From: Xanthobacteraceae bacterium
Lineage (GTDB): Bacteria > Pseudomonadota > Alphaproteobacteria > Rhizobiales > Xanthobacteraceae
Assembly: GCA_030043175.1 (NCBI GenBank)
Contig: JASHYD010001047.1
Span: 1-8,139 of the forward strand
DNA: 8,139 nucleotides
Reading direction: 5' to 3'
The notes beneath the pieces are model-generated. The model was given only the letters and a program-made list of their open reading frames with translations, was not told where the DNA came from and searched no databases. The translations under genes and the position numbers were made by a program. Of the stretch, positions 1-5,320 are shown piece after piece; position 1 is the stretch's first letter, and every line of letters begins with the position of its first letter.

Positions 1-1
1 A

Positions 2-583
2 GACCTCAAGGGCACGAAGATCGGGATCAGCACCGAAGGTTCACTTACCCAGTGGCTCGCGCGTGAATTGTCGCGACGGATGGGATGGGGCTCGGATGGC
101 ATCCAAACCATCGCGCTGGGAGCGATCTCGGCGCAGTTTGCAGCGCTGAGACGAACCCAGATCGACGGTTTTATAATGTCCTCCTCCCAGGGTTATCTGC
201 TCGAAAGGCACAGAGAAGGACGTTTGCTGTTGGAATTTGGCAACTACATCAAAGATTTTCATACTCACGTTCTCTTCGCAACGACCGACGTCATCCAGAA
301 GCGGCCCGATCAGATCCGCCGTTTTCTAGCCGGTTGGATCGAGGTGATCGCGTTCATGGCAAGAAACAAGGACGAAACAGTACGCATCGCACGTCAGGTG
401 ACGGGCCTGGACGAAGACATTGAGCGCCGTGAGTACGACGAGGTCATGCCAATGATGTCGCGCGACATGCGATTTAGTCCGAGAGCGCTCGATATAATCG
501 GTGACTCGTTTCCGGAATTGCAAATCTTGTCGACAAAGCCTGATATGACGGCCCTGTTCACGGAGGAGTTCCTGCCAAAATGA
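2..583 (+). CDS. ABC transporter solute-binding protein, NMT1/SsuA/TauA-like (5' end missing)
   Basis: This is the C-terminal 193 residues of a periplasmic solute-binding protein; the frame is already open at base 2 and ends in TGA at 581-583. The visible part opens with DLKGTKIGISTEGSLTQWLA, the usual 'LKGKKIGVS..GS' turn at the domain crossover of NMT1/THI5-like and SsuA/TauA proteins. The pattern continues with 'LGAISAQFAALRRTQIDGF' (ligand-dependent lobe), 'FATTDVIQKRPDQIRRFLAG' and a closing 'PDMTALFTEEFLP'. Relatives bind nitrate, taurine, sulfonates, pyrimidine precursors or aromatic compounds and hand them to an inner-membrane permease and ATPase. The substrate cannot be read from this fragment. 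The N-terminal lobe and signal peptide, and any permease or ATPase partner, lie left of the window; nothing downstream belongs to the transporter, so this is probably the last gene of its operon. The internal ATG at 68 is not a start, because homologous sequence continues upstream of it. Confidence 0.88.
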   Translation, partial: DLKGTKIGISTEGSLTQWLARELSRRMGWGSDGIQTIALGAISAQFAALRRTQIDGFIMSSSQGYLLERHREGRLLLEFGNYIKDFHTHVLFATTDVIQKRPDQIRRFLAGWIEVIAFMARNKDETVRIARQVTGLDEDIERREYDEVMPMMSRDMRFSPRALDIIGDSFPELQILSTKPDMTALFTEEFLPK

Positions 584-604
584 CTTGGCGACGTTGAGTC
601 ATTT
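578..604 (+). terminator. Terminator-like hairpin overlapping the stop codon of the solute-binding protein gene
   Basis: A perfect 8-bp inverted repeat (AAATGACT at 578-585, AGTCATTT at 597-604) encloses an 11-nt loop. The left arm contains the TGA stop. The stem is A/T-rich at its base, with A residues before it and TTT closing it, so it could work weakly in either direction. The U-tract is short, so this is a candidate only. Confidence 0.35.
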
Positions 605-815
605 GTGATGGTTGGAGGCCGTCGGCGCACCCGTGACATGAAGGGGCGGCCCCGAGGAAGCAAGGCCCACCCAGCGATTAGGCTGTGGGGGGCAAGCGCA
701 GGGACCTCACGATTGGGCTCAATCCCGGTCATAAAGGGCGCCCACGAGAGCACGACAGGCGTTGTACCGCGCGAAGGGCTGGTCAGGCAGGGACAGGTAT
801 CATCGATCAGATTGT

Positions 816-833
816 GCCTTCCTGTTAGAAGGC
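816..833. repeat. 6-bp perfect hairpin
   Basis: GCCTTC (816-821) and GAAGGC (828-833) form a perfect stem around the loop CTGTTA. No T-run follows on either strand, so it is not a standard intrinsic terminator. It lies 7 bases before a second, longer hairpin. Confidence 0.4.
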
Positions 834-840
834 GGAATTG

Positions 841-873
841 CGGTGCGCCGCGACGTTACGCTTCGGCGTACCG
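841..873. repeat. 10-bp hairpin with an alternative UUCG-tetraloop fold
   Basis: CGGTGCGCCG (841-850) can pair with CGGCGTACCG (864-873) over ten positions, one of them a G-U pair, around a 13-nt loop. The 3' arm can instead form a short TACGC/GCGTA stem (857-861 with 866-870) closed by a C(UUCG)G tetraloop. The two folds exclude each other. The pair is flanked by GGAATTG (834-840) and GAATTGC (873-879), a near direct repeat. Confidence 0.4.
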
Positions 874-1476
874 AATTGCAGACATCCTCGCCAAGTTTTC
901 CGACGCTGCGGCACATGGGGCGCCGGCCCAGCGACTGTCGCCGGCTTCAGGAGCGTATCGGAGGCCTGTCCGCCGACATCACGAGCCTGCGCCCGCACCA
1001 TTCTCCGTAAATTAAATTATTTATCGAAGAGCGCCAGCGAGTAGCGGCGGGTGATGGCCGGGGCTCACGGGCCGCCTGTGCCGGGGACGCTTGGCAACAG
1101 GAACGGCATGGCCTGCGCTGGCGGCGAGGGCGAGGCGGGGCTGTTTTAATCTCGAGGCGGCATCAGCTGCGGCAGCTCTGGAGGGGTTTGTCCCGGCCGA
1201 ACGGGCCTTCCGCCGGCCCGAGCAGTGTCACACAACTTTCTGGAGGTTGGGTTGGTTCCACCACAACTTACCCACGGCGCTGCTGGCCAGCGCTGGCGCG
1301 TCATCACAGCGCGCGCCGTCACAGACAGTTGACAGCTGCATGCTAACCGCGCAGCAATGGCGGTTCGTTTGCATCAATAGCGTACGTGCACACATGGACC
1401 CGCACCGCCGGTTCGCTTGTGCGTCGTAACGAACTCGACAAAGCGACTTGGCAGCACAACACGACCGTGACGAAAA

Positions 1477-1800
1477 ATGGACGACACATATAGATTCAAG
1501 CCGCAGGACCAGATTAACGAGATCGCAGAACTCATCCGCTCTCTAACCTACGGCGAAACGGTCGAACTTGCCTCCGAATTGCAGAAAGCGGGAGTTGAGA
1601 CCAAACAGCTCAACAAGGTGGCGAAACTCGTCCGTTTGCTGACCTACGGCGAAATGATCGACTTCGCCGCCGGGTTATTGAAAGCTGCGGCAGATGCGGA
1701 GATCACGGGAGAAACTCTTCCGGCGATCCTTCACCGGTGGGCAACCCAACACGGAGATAGACCTGAGACGACTGGCACGGCGTTGCTGACCCTGGATTAG
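1477..1800 (+). CDS. Small hypothetical protein with two tandem LTYGE repeats (107 aa)
   Basis: I do not recognise a named function. The protein contains an internal duplication. Residues 13-38 (INEIAELIRSLTYGETVELA...) and 45-70 (LNKVAKLVRLLTYGEMIDFA...) align without gaps at a 32-residue period, each with an invariant LTYGE followed by a helix ending in KA. The rest, about 71-95, contains TLPAILHRWA, a tail I associate with small rhizobial proteins of unknown role. There is no signal peptide, membrane segment or cysteine, so it should be a soluble helical cytoplasmic protein, perhaps an oligomerisation or adaptor module. The ATG at 1477 follows an A-rich stretch (CGAAAA) with only a weak ribosome-binding site. 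No gene lies close on the same strand, so it appears monocistronic, and a hairpin overlaps its stop codon. The repeat pattern, codon use and continuous frame make it very likely real. Confidence 0.75.
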   Translation: MDDTYRFKPQDQINEIAELIRSLTYGETVELASELQKAGVETKQLNKVAKLVRLLTYGEMIDFAAGLLKAAADAEITGETLPAILHRWATQHGDRPETTGTALLTLD

Positions 1801-1812
1801 CAAAAATCCAGG
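1791..1812 (+). terminator. Perfect 8-bp hairpin spanning the stop codon of the LTYGE-repeat gene
   Basis: CCTGGATT (1791-1798) and AATCCAGG (1805-1812) are exact inverted repeats around a 6-nt loop. The TAG stop (1798-1800) lies at the stem-loop junction. No T-run follows, so efficient intrinsic termination is doubtful. It could protect the mRNA 3' end or support Rho-dependent termination. Confidence 0.4.
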
Positions 1813-1818
1813 AGTAGA

Positions 1819-2020
1819 TTAGGGAAGTCGGCGCCTCGCGAGCGACCGGGGAAGCCGTCGCCTGGCACGCGTCGCGCCAGTCCCTTGGCTGGTTCCACCG
1901 GCTGGCAGCTCCGCGAGCAGCGCAGCAAAATCGGCGTTGTCCGATTGTCTCGTAGTCGCCGCGGCCTTCAAATGCGGTTCAAGGGTGTCGCATTTTTTGC
2001 GCGACATTGGCCAAAGACAT
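1819..2020 (-). pseudogene. Small hypothetical ORF split by a one-base shift at an A6 run
   Basis: On the minus strand a good ribosome-binding site (AAGGAG, complement of 2025-2030) precedes an ATG at 2020. That frame reads MSLANVAQKMRHP and stops at 1979. A second frame opens at 2007 and runs to 1819 as a plausible small protein containing CDTLEPHLKAAATTRQSDNA and FAALLAELPAGG. Removing one A from the run of six (complement of 1993-1998) joins them into MSLANVAQ-K-CDTLEP..., a continuous protein of about 66 residues whose last 15 are Arg-rich. I do not recognise the family. The excellent Shine-Dalgarno in front of a 13-codon ORF argues that the joined form was the real gene. A sequencing error, transcriptional slippage, or a genuine lesion could all explain the break. 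If there is no lesion, the short second frame alone is weakly supported. Confidence 0.35.
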
Positions 2021-2409
2021 AGAACTCCTTCAAATCGGCAATCGCACCCCTGATGTTGGCCCCGGGTTTGGGGGTCGAGGGTGACGTCGGCAACGACCGC
2101 TCCCGAAAGGCAATCGCACGCACTGTCAATGTAGCGCCCTGGGAGGATCGTCTGTTAACCTCGTGACGCCAACAGCCACGGTCGGAAATGCCATTTCTTT
2201 GACCCGTAATTGATCGACGGAACGCTGTCGGCGATGTGGCCCAATTGTGGCGTGGTGCAGCGACAGGTCGAGGTTTGCCAATGGCCATGCGGCGCCTTGC
2301 GGAGCGGATGGCGCCATCCCTGATCGAACTGTCCCGCTCATCTAGGTCGACGAACGAGCCCGCTGCAAATCGACGTTGCGCCGCTGGATGCCGTCGATGT
2401 GGGTACGAG
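2021..2409. other. Unassigned stretch between two minus-strand remnants
   Basis: A long minus-strand frame crosses this stretch, but its translation is basic and compositionally odd, and it conflicts with the better-supported methyltransferase fragment at 2410-2571, which lies in a different minus frame. I see no motif on either strand. It is probably degraded sequence. Confidence 0.3.
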
Positions 2410-2571
2410 CTACCGCTTTCCGGGAATCCATTTGTAGCGTACACACGCCGCGAATTCGGCATAACCGGCCAGTTCGCGCTGCAAGGTTGCATCCTCCAGA
2501 TCAGTACCTGTCGCGAGCACGATGACAACCAGCATGCCAGGCAACGGGGTCCAGAGTGAACCGAGCGCGAA
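2410..2571 (-). pseudogene. C-terminal fragment of an isoprenylcysteine carboxyl methyltransferase-like membrane protein
   Basis: Minus-strand translation from 2571 to the TAG at 2412-2410 gives 53 residues beginning FALGSLWTPLPGMLVVIVLA, followed by DLEDATLQRELAGYAEFA and VRYKWIP. This matches the end of the ICMT/NnrU-like family: a last hydrophobic helix after 'LALGS', then 'LEDRTLQxELxGYxEYxxRVRYRLIPG'. The intact family is an integral membrane protein of roughly 150-220 residues with several membrane helices and a conserved RHPxY-type cofactor motif just upstream. Here an in-frame TGA lies a few codons before the Phe, and I find neither RHPxY nor earlier helices in any minus frame upstream. 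An Arg usually found before the LED motif is replaced by TGT. The fragment is therefore a non-functional remnant. Identification is from remembered family pattern; I am fairly confident of the family, not of its former role. Confidence 0.65.
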
Positions 2572-3050
2572 ACGCCGTCACCGTGAGCGAAAGCTTGGAT
2601 CCGCTTGCCGCGCCAGAGCTGACAGTCACCCTTCCGGCCGAAAGCTTCGCGATGTTCCAGTCGGGTCAATAAGCCAAATTACGGCCTGAGGATAACTCGA
2701 TCGATACCCTCGTCCCCTTAAGGCTTTGATTCGGCAGGGGCTGCAGCGTATGGCCCTCTCAGGCGTCAGCGCCCGTCTTTGGCTGCTCGTCGATCTTGCC
2801 GAAATCGATAAGTGGCCCTTGGTGGCGCAAGCAGCAGTAACCCCGGCAGTACGTGGTCCGATGGCTCTTTCCGCAAATTGTGCCTACTATCGAGAGCCCG
2901 CCCCCGCGGATTCACCTACCGCTGCCGCGAAGCGGGGCTCCGGTCGTTTCGCTCCTACACCCTCGTCCGAGGAGAACCAGCTCGGCGCTGCCGCAGTTCT
3001 CCATCCCAATCGGCCTCTGCTTGATCACCAGCACCAGCAGCCGCGAGTAG

Positions 3051-3067
3051 GCCCGCCGATGGCGGGC
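3051..3067. repeat. 7-bp perfect hairpin with 3-nt loop
   Basis: GCCCGCC (3051-3057) and GGCGGGC (3061-3067) flank the loop GAT. No T-run follows. It is one of three palindromes within about 90 bases. Confidence 0.45.
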
Positions 3068-3110
3068 TGGGCCCCTCTGCCGGCAGTGGGCTCCTTGCCG
3101 TCGATGCCGA

Positions 3111-3136
3111 GCTCGCCGGTGTGAGATCCGGCGAGC
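3111..3136. repeat. 9-bp perfect inverted repeat
   Basis: GCTCGCCGG (3111-3119) and CCGGCGAGC (3128-3136) are exact reverse complements around TGTGAGAT. This is the longest fully paired arm I found in the window. No T-run follows, so it could be an operator-like palindrome, an mRNA hairpin or part of a dispersed palindromic repeat. Confidence 0.5.
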
Positions 3137-3356
3137 AGGATTGCGGGGATCGCATGTCACGGTCCCTTGGACACGCACCTTTCCGAATTTTAATTTGCGC
3201 TCCATTTGGCCGAAAGGTGGTTGAAAACATCGTAGCCATCCGTGAAGGCCAGAACGACCACACCTGACCGGATCGGCGGCGTGACGGGCGACGTTCGAAG
3301 TCCGAGCAGGCCGTTCTGGGGTCGCTTTTTTCCGCCGAAGCGTCGTGGGGCCGGGT

Positions 3357-3838
3357 ATGAAAGTTGCTGCTTACCTGCATCCAGGTATTTTCCCTCAAGG
3401 CCCGCTCTGGAATGAAGTGTGGATCGACACACTTGGCCGCGTGTTCCAGCACCGTGACGGCTTCTCGCCTGGCTGCTCGCGCGCTACCTGGTGCCGGAGT
3501 GCCTGTGGGCAGACGGAGCGAGGCTGGACGAGTACCTCAGACGCAGACTCGCGGCATCGCGTGCCATCGAGGACCGGATCGCCGCCTTCGTGCCAATCGC
3601 CGACATCGACCGCTTGCGGCGCGCCTGGATCAACGAGGCGCCGGAGCCGATCACTGAGATTTTCAGCTCATTCGCTCGACGAGACCGCGGCGGAACACGA
3701 ATCCAGACGATTGATTACCGCGGTTCACGGCTCGACCAGCTGGCAGATGACTGCTCCGATGCGTGCGCTCGCAACCACTTACCGTGCCGCGCTGGGCAAA
3801 GCACGGCGGGTTTGCCGTCACGGAGCAGCGACCGGTGA
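3357..3838 (+). pseudogene. Frameshifted coding remnant, possibly SctK/NolU-like (type III secretion sorting platform)
   Basis: From the ATG at 3357 the frame reads MKVAAYLHPGIFPQGPLWNE and on to VFQHRD at 3458, then turns into low-complexity Arg/Ser text. The frame one base back continues the coding sense at once: RLLAWLLARYLVPECLWADG, then RRRLAASRAIEDRIAAF, RIQTIDYRG and a stop at 3836-3838. One missing C at 3458 (GACCGG to GACGG) explains the switch. AAYLH near the N-terminus, a following P..LW and RD..L..LL are reminiscent of YscK/SctK proteins; the rhizobial member is NolU, a cytoplasmic component that helps load type III substrates. This is inference from a short motif, and no neighbouring rhc/nol gene is recognisable. 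The restored length, about 160 residues, is somewhat short for NolU, and the C-terminal part is unconvincing. An unrelated dead gene is equally possible. Confidence 0.3.
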
Positions 3839-4127
3839 TCGGGCGTCAAAACCCTCGTTCGGAGAGCAACGGCCTACACGGCAAAACGAGGAGGTAGGCG
3901 AATCATTTGATGACGGTGGTTGACCCAACCGCACGCCGCGAAGCCGTGCTCCGCCACTCCCCGCGGTAACGTGGGGATTGCGCAGTATCAGCCCTCAGAA
4001 TGGAGGCTGTAGGTATCGAGGCACTCGCAAACGGGCGCATCTATCGAAGTCGGCGTGCTTGATGAGCCGGCTGAGCGGGCAAAAGGGTAGGAGCAATCTC
4101 GATCATGTGGGGCGTGAACAACAGGTC
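3839..4127. other. Short non-coding or decayed stretch before the terminator
   Basis: A strong AGGAGG (3889-3894) lies 16 bases before an ATG at 3911, whose frame stops after 19 codons. A hairpin TCCCCGC/GTGGGGA (3958-3964 with 3971-3977, one G-U pair) follows. Two tiny frames, 4000-4062 (20 aa) and 4062-4151 (29 aa), overlap by one base (TGATG). None encodes anything I recognise. Confidence 0.3.
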
Positions 4128-4149
4128 CGCCGCAATCCGGCGCTTTTTT
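4128..4149 (+). terminator. Rho-independent terminator
   Basis: CGCCG (4128-4132) and CGGCG (4138-4142) form an all-G/C 5-bp stem around CAATC. They are followed by C and six T residues (4144-4149) on the plus strand. This is the only hairpin in the window with a proper U-tract. It would end transcription arriving from the remnants on its left and insulate the small gene starting at 4164. Confidence 0.55.
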
Positions 4150-4163
4150 GAAGACAGAGTAAG

Positions 4164-4382
4164 ATGAGCGAAATCTATCTCACGCTGGTCCCGAAAGTCG
4201 TTCCGAGCGACAAGATAATCGTCCACAATCACGTCAGGCCGCGCCGGGTATTGGGCGATGGCGGATTTCGCGCTTGGATCGCCGACCCTGACGATGAGAA
4301 ATATGAACGCTGTACCTGCGGCTGGGCCCGTCACCTCAGCGAACACTATCGGATCAAGCCGCGAGAGATCGGCTCTCAATGA
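4164..4382 (+). CDS. Small conserved hypothetical protein with a CxCGW motif (72 aa)
   Basis: The translation contains KIIVHNHVRPRRVLGDGGFR, AWIADPDDEKYERCTCGWA and a closing HYRIK, an arrangement I recall from uncharacterised small proteins of rhizobia and relatives (VHNHVRP, GFRAW, CxCGWAP..HYRI). No biochemical role is known to me. Two clustered cysteines (RCTCGW) and the histidines of VHNHV suggest a possible metal site, but this is inference. It has no signal peptide or membrane segment, so it should be cytoplasmic. The ATG at 4164 is the first start after an in-frame TGA (4149-4151); the upstream AGACAGAG is only a weak ribosome-binding site. The gene follows an intrinsic terminator by 14 bases, so it needs its own promoter, which would have to overlap the terminator or remnant region, or depend on read-through. 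The next plus-strand ORF begins 25 bases after its stop, so the two may share a transcript. Confidence 0.72.
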   Translation: MSEIYLTLVPKVVPSDKIIVHNHVRPRRVLGDGGFRAWIADPDDEKYERCTCGWARHLSEHYRIKPREIGSQ

Positions 4383-4407
4383 TCGAAAATGCCTTCAAGG
4401 GGAAGCG

Positions 4408-4640
4408 ATGAGTAAAGCCTCACCGACATCGCTATGACGAAGGAAATGCTGGCTCGTCGCGGACACGATACGAGTGAGGCCAAACGCACGCTCAACCTGT
4501 TCGCCCGCACGCTCGACCTGAAAAGGATTTTGGTGGAGGAATGGAAGGAGGAGAGGATAGGCGCAGCTAATCCGGTTTTCGAAGCGCGGCTTCCAGCAAG
4601 CGAGCCGGATCACGCTCACCGAGTCTTGCCGCCGCGATAA
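4408..4640 (+). pseudogene. Small charged hypothetical protein, apparently broken by a one-base deletion near its start
   Basis: A strong ribosome-binding site (AAGGGGA, 4397-4403) precedes an ATG at 4408, but that frame gives only MSKASPTSL before TGA at 4435-4437. The adjacent frame carries SLTDIAMTKEMLARRGHDTS and continues through RTLNLFARTLDLKRILVEEW. Adding one A to the AAA at 4414-4416 joins them as MSK-SLTDIAMTKEM..., so a homopolymer deletion is likely. Alternatively the gene starts at the ATG at 4434, whose ATGA overlaps the stop of the 9-codon frame, giving a leader peptide translationally coupled to a 68-residue protein. The body is a charged helical protein with no domain I recognise, resembling small rhizobial hypotheticals. 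Its last 24 codons run antisense to the gene ending at 4567 and look less protein-like, so the true C-terminus may have been lost. It follows the CxCGW gene by 25 bases. Confidence 0.45.
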
Positions 4641-4773
4641 TTCGTGTAGCGATGCGTTCCCGCACCACCTCAGGCTCGCCGGTCCCTTGAAGCTGTTTGT
4701 AGGCCGCGTCCAAGGTTTGGGCCATCTCCGTAAGTGCCTCGGGTCCGAACACTCCAAATAAACGCATTGGCAT
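4567..4773 (-). CDS. Small conserved hypothetical protein (about 68 aa), rhizobial type
   Basis: The minus-strand product contains FGPEALTEMAQTLDAAYKQL, TGEPEVVRERIATRIIAAAR and LGERDPARLLEAALR. This pattern (FxPEA...M..A.D.A...L..TG...V.E..A..II..A..GERDP..L...AL) is familiar from many short uncharacterised alphaproteobacterial proteins. It reads as an all-helical soluble cytoplasmic protein with no catalytic signature, and I cannot assign a function. Start choice is uncertain. The ATG at 4773 (MPMRLF...) has a GGAA 9 bases upstream; the ATG at 4767 (MRLF) also fits the conserved region, and starts at 4788 or TTG 4836 would add residues that look non-conserved. It ends in TAG at 4569-4567, overlapping the tail of the plus-strand ORF before it, so the two converge. 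A possible -10 (TATAAG) lies upstream at 4845-4840. Confidence 0.72.
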   Translation of the reverse strand: MPMRLFGVFGPEALTEMAQTLDAAYKQLQGTGEPEVVRERIATRIIAAARLGERDPARLLEAALRKPD

Positions 4774-4839
4774 AGTGGATGCTTCCATTGCGGTCGAGCA
4801 TGCGCGACAGTTCGACGGGCCATTGCTAGCGATCAATTC

Positions 4840-4845
4840 CTTATA
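4840..4845 (-). promoter_or_regulatory. Candidate -10 element for the minus-strand small gene
   Basis: The minus strand reads TATAAG, close to TATAAT, in the most A/T-rich patch near this gene and about 67 bases before the ATG at 4773. No good -35 hexamer lies 16-18 bases upstream; TTAACA is only 13 bases away. Weak. Confidence 0.22.
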
Positions 4846-5109
4846 AGATGTTAATTTGTGTTAACGTAGGGTTGCGTCGTCCGCAACTTCGTGCGTCGGT
4901 CCCGGCTGTTTGGATCTCGCTACGCATTGCAAGCAAGGGTCGGGACTACTGGCGGCGCCGCTCAGTCGCCGCGCCACGGCGGTCCAAAAGATGGGCCCGT
5001 GCTAGCGGTCTATCAAAGCGCTTGAGCGCGCGGCCTTCAAGCCGTTCGCGCGCGGCCGCGCGTCTGGCGGGCTTCAATCCGGCCAAGGTCATTTGAGCAT
5101 TCGGGGGCA
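4846..5109. other. Non-coding G+C-rich stretch with palindromes
   Basis: No supportable gene is seen. Notable are a 6-bp hairpin GTTGCG/CGCAAC (4871-4876 with 4882-4887) and an exact 14-base palindrome CGCGCGGCCGCGCG (5049-5062). Frames on both strands are Arg-rich without motifs, as expected from such composition. Confidence 0.35.
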
Positions 5110-5292
5110 ATGATGATGAGATCCGTAATACCCCGGTCGCACGGTTGTATCCCTGGTACCGATTGGGATGCCGCGGACCTGCCAGGCGAGCCCGCCACTG
5201 TTCACTCAAGGCTGGTTGCAGGGCGGGCGACTGGCGAGATCTCGATACGCCCCGCAGCGACGCGCTCTAAAGAGGTCACTGTGGCTAAATAA
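5110..5292 (+). CDS. Possible small hypothetical ORF (up to 60 aa)
   Basis: Three consecutive ATG codons (5110, 5113, 5116) follow a GGGGG run (5103-5107) that could act as a ribosome-binding site for the second or third. The frame ends in TAA at 5290-5292. The product (RSVIPRSHGCIP..., ending TRSKEVTVAK) has no motif, signal peptide or membrane helix that I recognise. It may be a real short gene or a chance frame. The only support is the start context and absence of a competing gene. Confidence 0.18.
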   Translation: MMMRSVIPRSHGCIPGTDWDAADLPGEPATVHSRLVAGRATGEISIRPAATRSKEVTVAK

Positions 5293-5320
5293 TCGGGCAG
5301 AGATTTTCTCAATAGCTCTT

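Larger units (their letters stand above)
605..1476. other. Gene-free stretch with several small hairpins
   Basis: I find no supportable gene in these 870 bases. Reading frames are open on both strands, but their translations are rich in Arg, Ala, Pro and Gly without a recognisable motif, and their starts lack a good ribosome-binding site. A 58-codon minus-strand frame (1001 to 825) has a GGAG only one base before its ATG, which is too close. Visible structures are hairpins at 816-833, 841-873 and 1202-1220. The stretch is probably decayed or intergenic sequence; a structured RNA near 780-880 cannot be excluded. Confidence 0.4.
2572..3284. other. Gene-free stretch with G+C-rich palindromes
   Basis: No gene can be supported in these 710 bases. 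Overlapping frames exist on both strands, none with a recognisable domain. The minus strand near 3190-3300 and the plus strand near 3150-3260 both give protein-like text ('FTDGYDVFNHLSAKW' minus; 'RKVVENIVAIREGQ' plus), so one may be a remnant, but I cannot choose. Three inverted repeats lie at 3051-3067, 3077-3086 and 3111-3136. Confidence 0.35.

Noticed and set aside
101..125. ATCCAAACCATCG resembles the first half of a nod box.
   Set aside because: It lies inside the solute-binding protein coding sequence (GIQTIALG), and the second half of the nod box does not match.
605..1015. Long plus-strand frame of 136 codons.
   Set aside because: Arg/Ala/Pro-rich translation with no motif and no convincing ribosome-binding site; two other frames are equally open there.
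1091..1429. Plus-strand frame of 112 codons.
   Set aside because: No recognisable domain; an apparent chance frame in G+C-rich DNA with no ribosome-binding site.
1774..1788. TGGCACGGCGTTGCT resembles a sigma-54 (-24/-12) promoter.
   Set aside because: The GG to GC spacing is 9 instead of 10 bases, and it sits inside the LTYGE gene.
1968..2669. Minus-strand open frame of 233 codons.
   Set aside because: Its translation is Arg/Ser/Pro-rich nonsense, and it crosses the methyltransferase fragment in the wrong frame.
2726..3124. Plus-strand frame of 132 codons.
   Set aside because: No motif and no ribosome-binding site; competing frames on both strands are just as open.
3958..3977. TCCCCGC...GTGGGGA hairpin looks like the core of a type I-E CRISPR repeat.
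   Set aside because: Only one copy exists in the window, with no spacers or cas genes; the similarity is limited to a C4/G4 stem.
4041..4379. Minus-strand frame of 112 codons opposite the CxCGW gene.
   Set aside because: The plus strand carries the conserved motifs; this frame is its mirror and also crosses the terminator.
4946..5209. Minus-strand frame of 87 codons ending in an Arg-rich tail.
   Set aside because: No ribosome-binding site at its starts, no motif, and composition driven by the local GCGC-rich palindromes.
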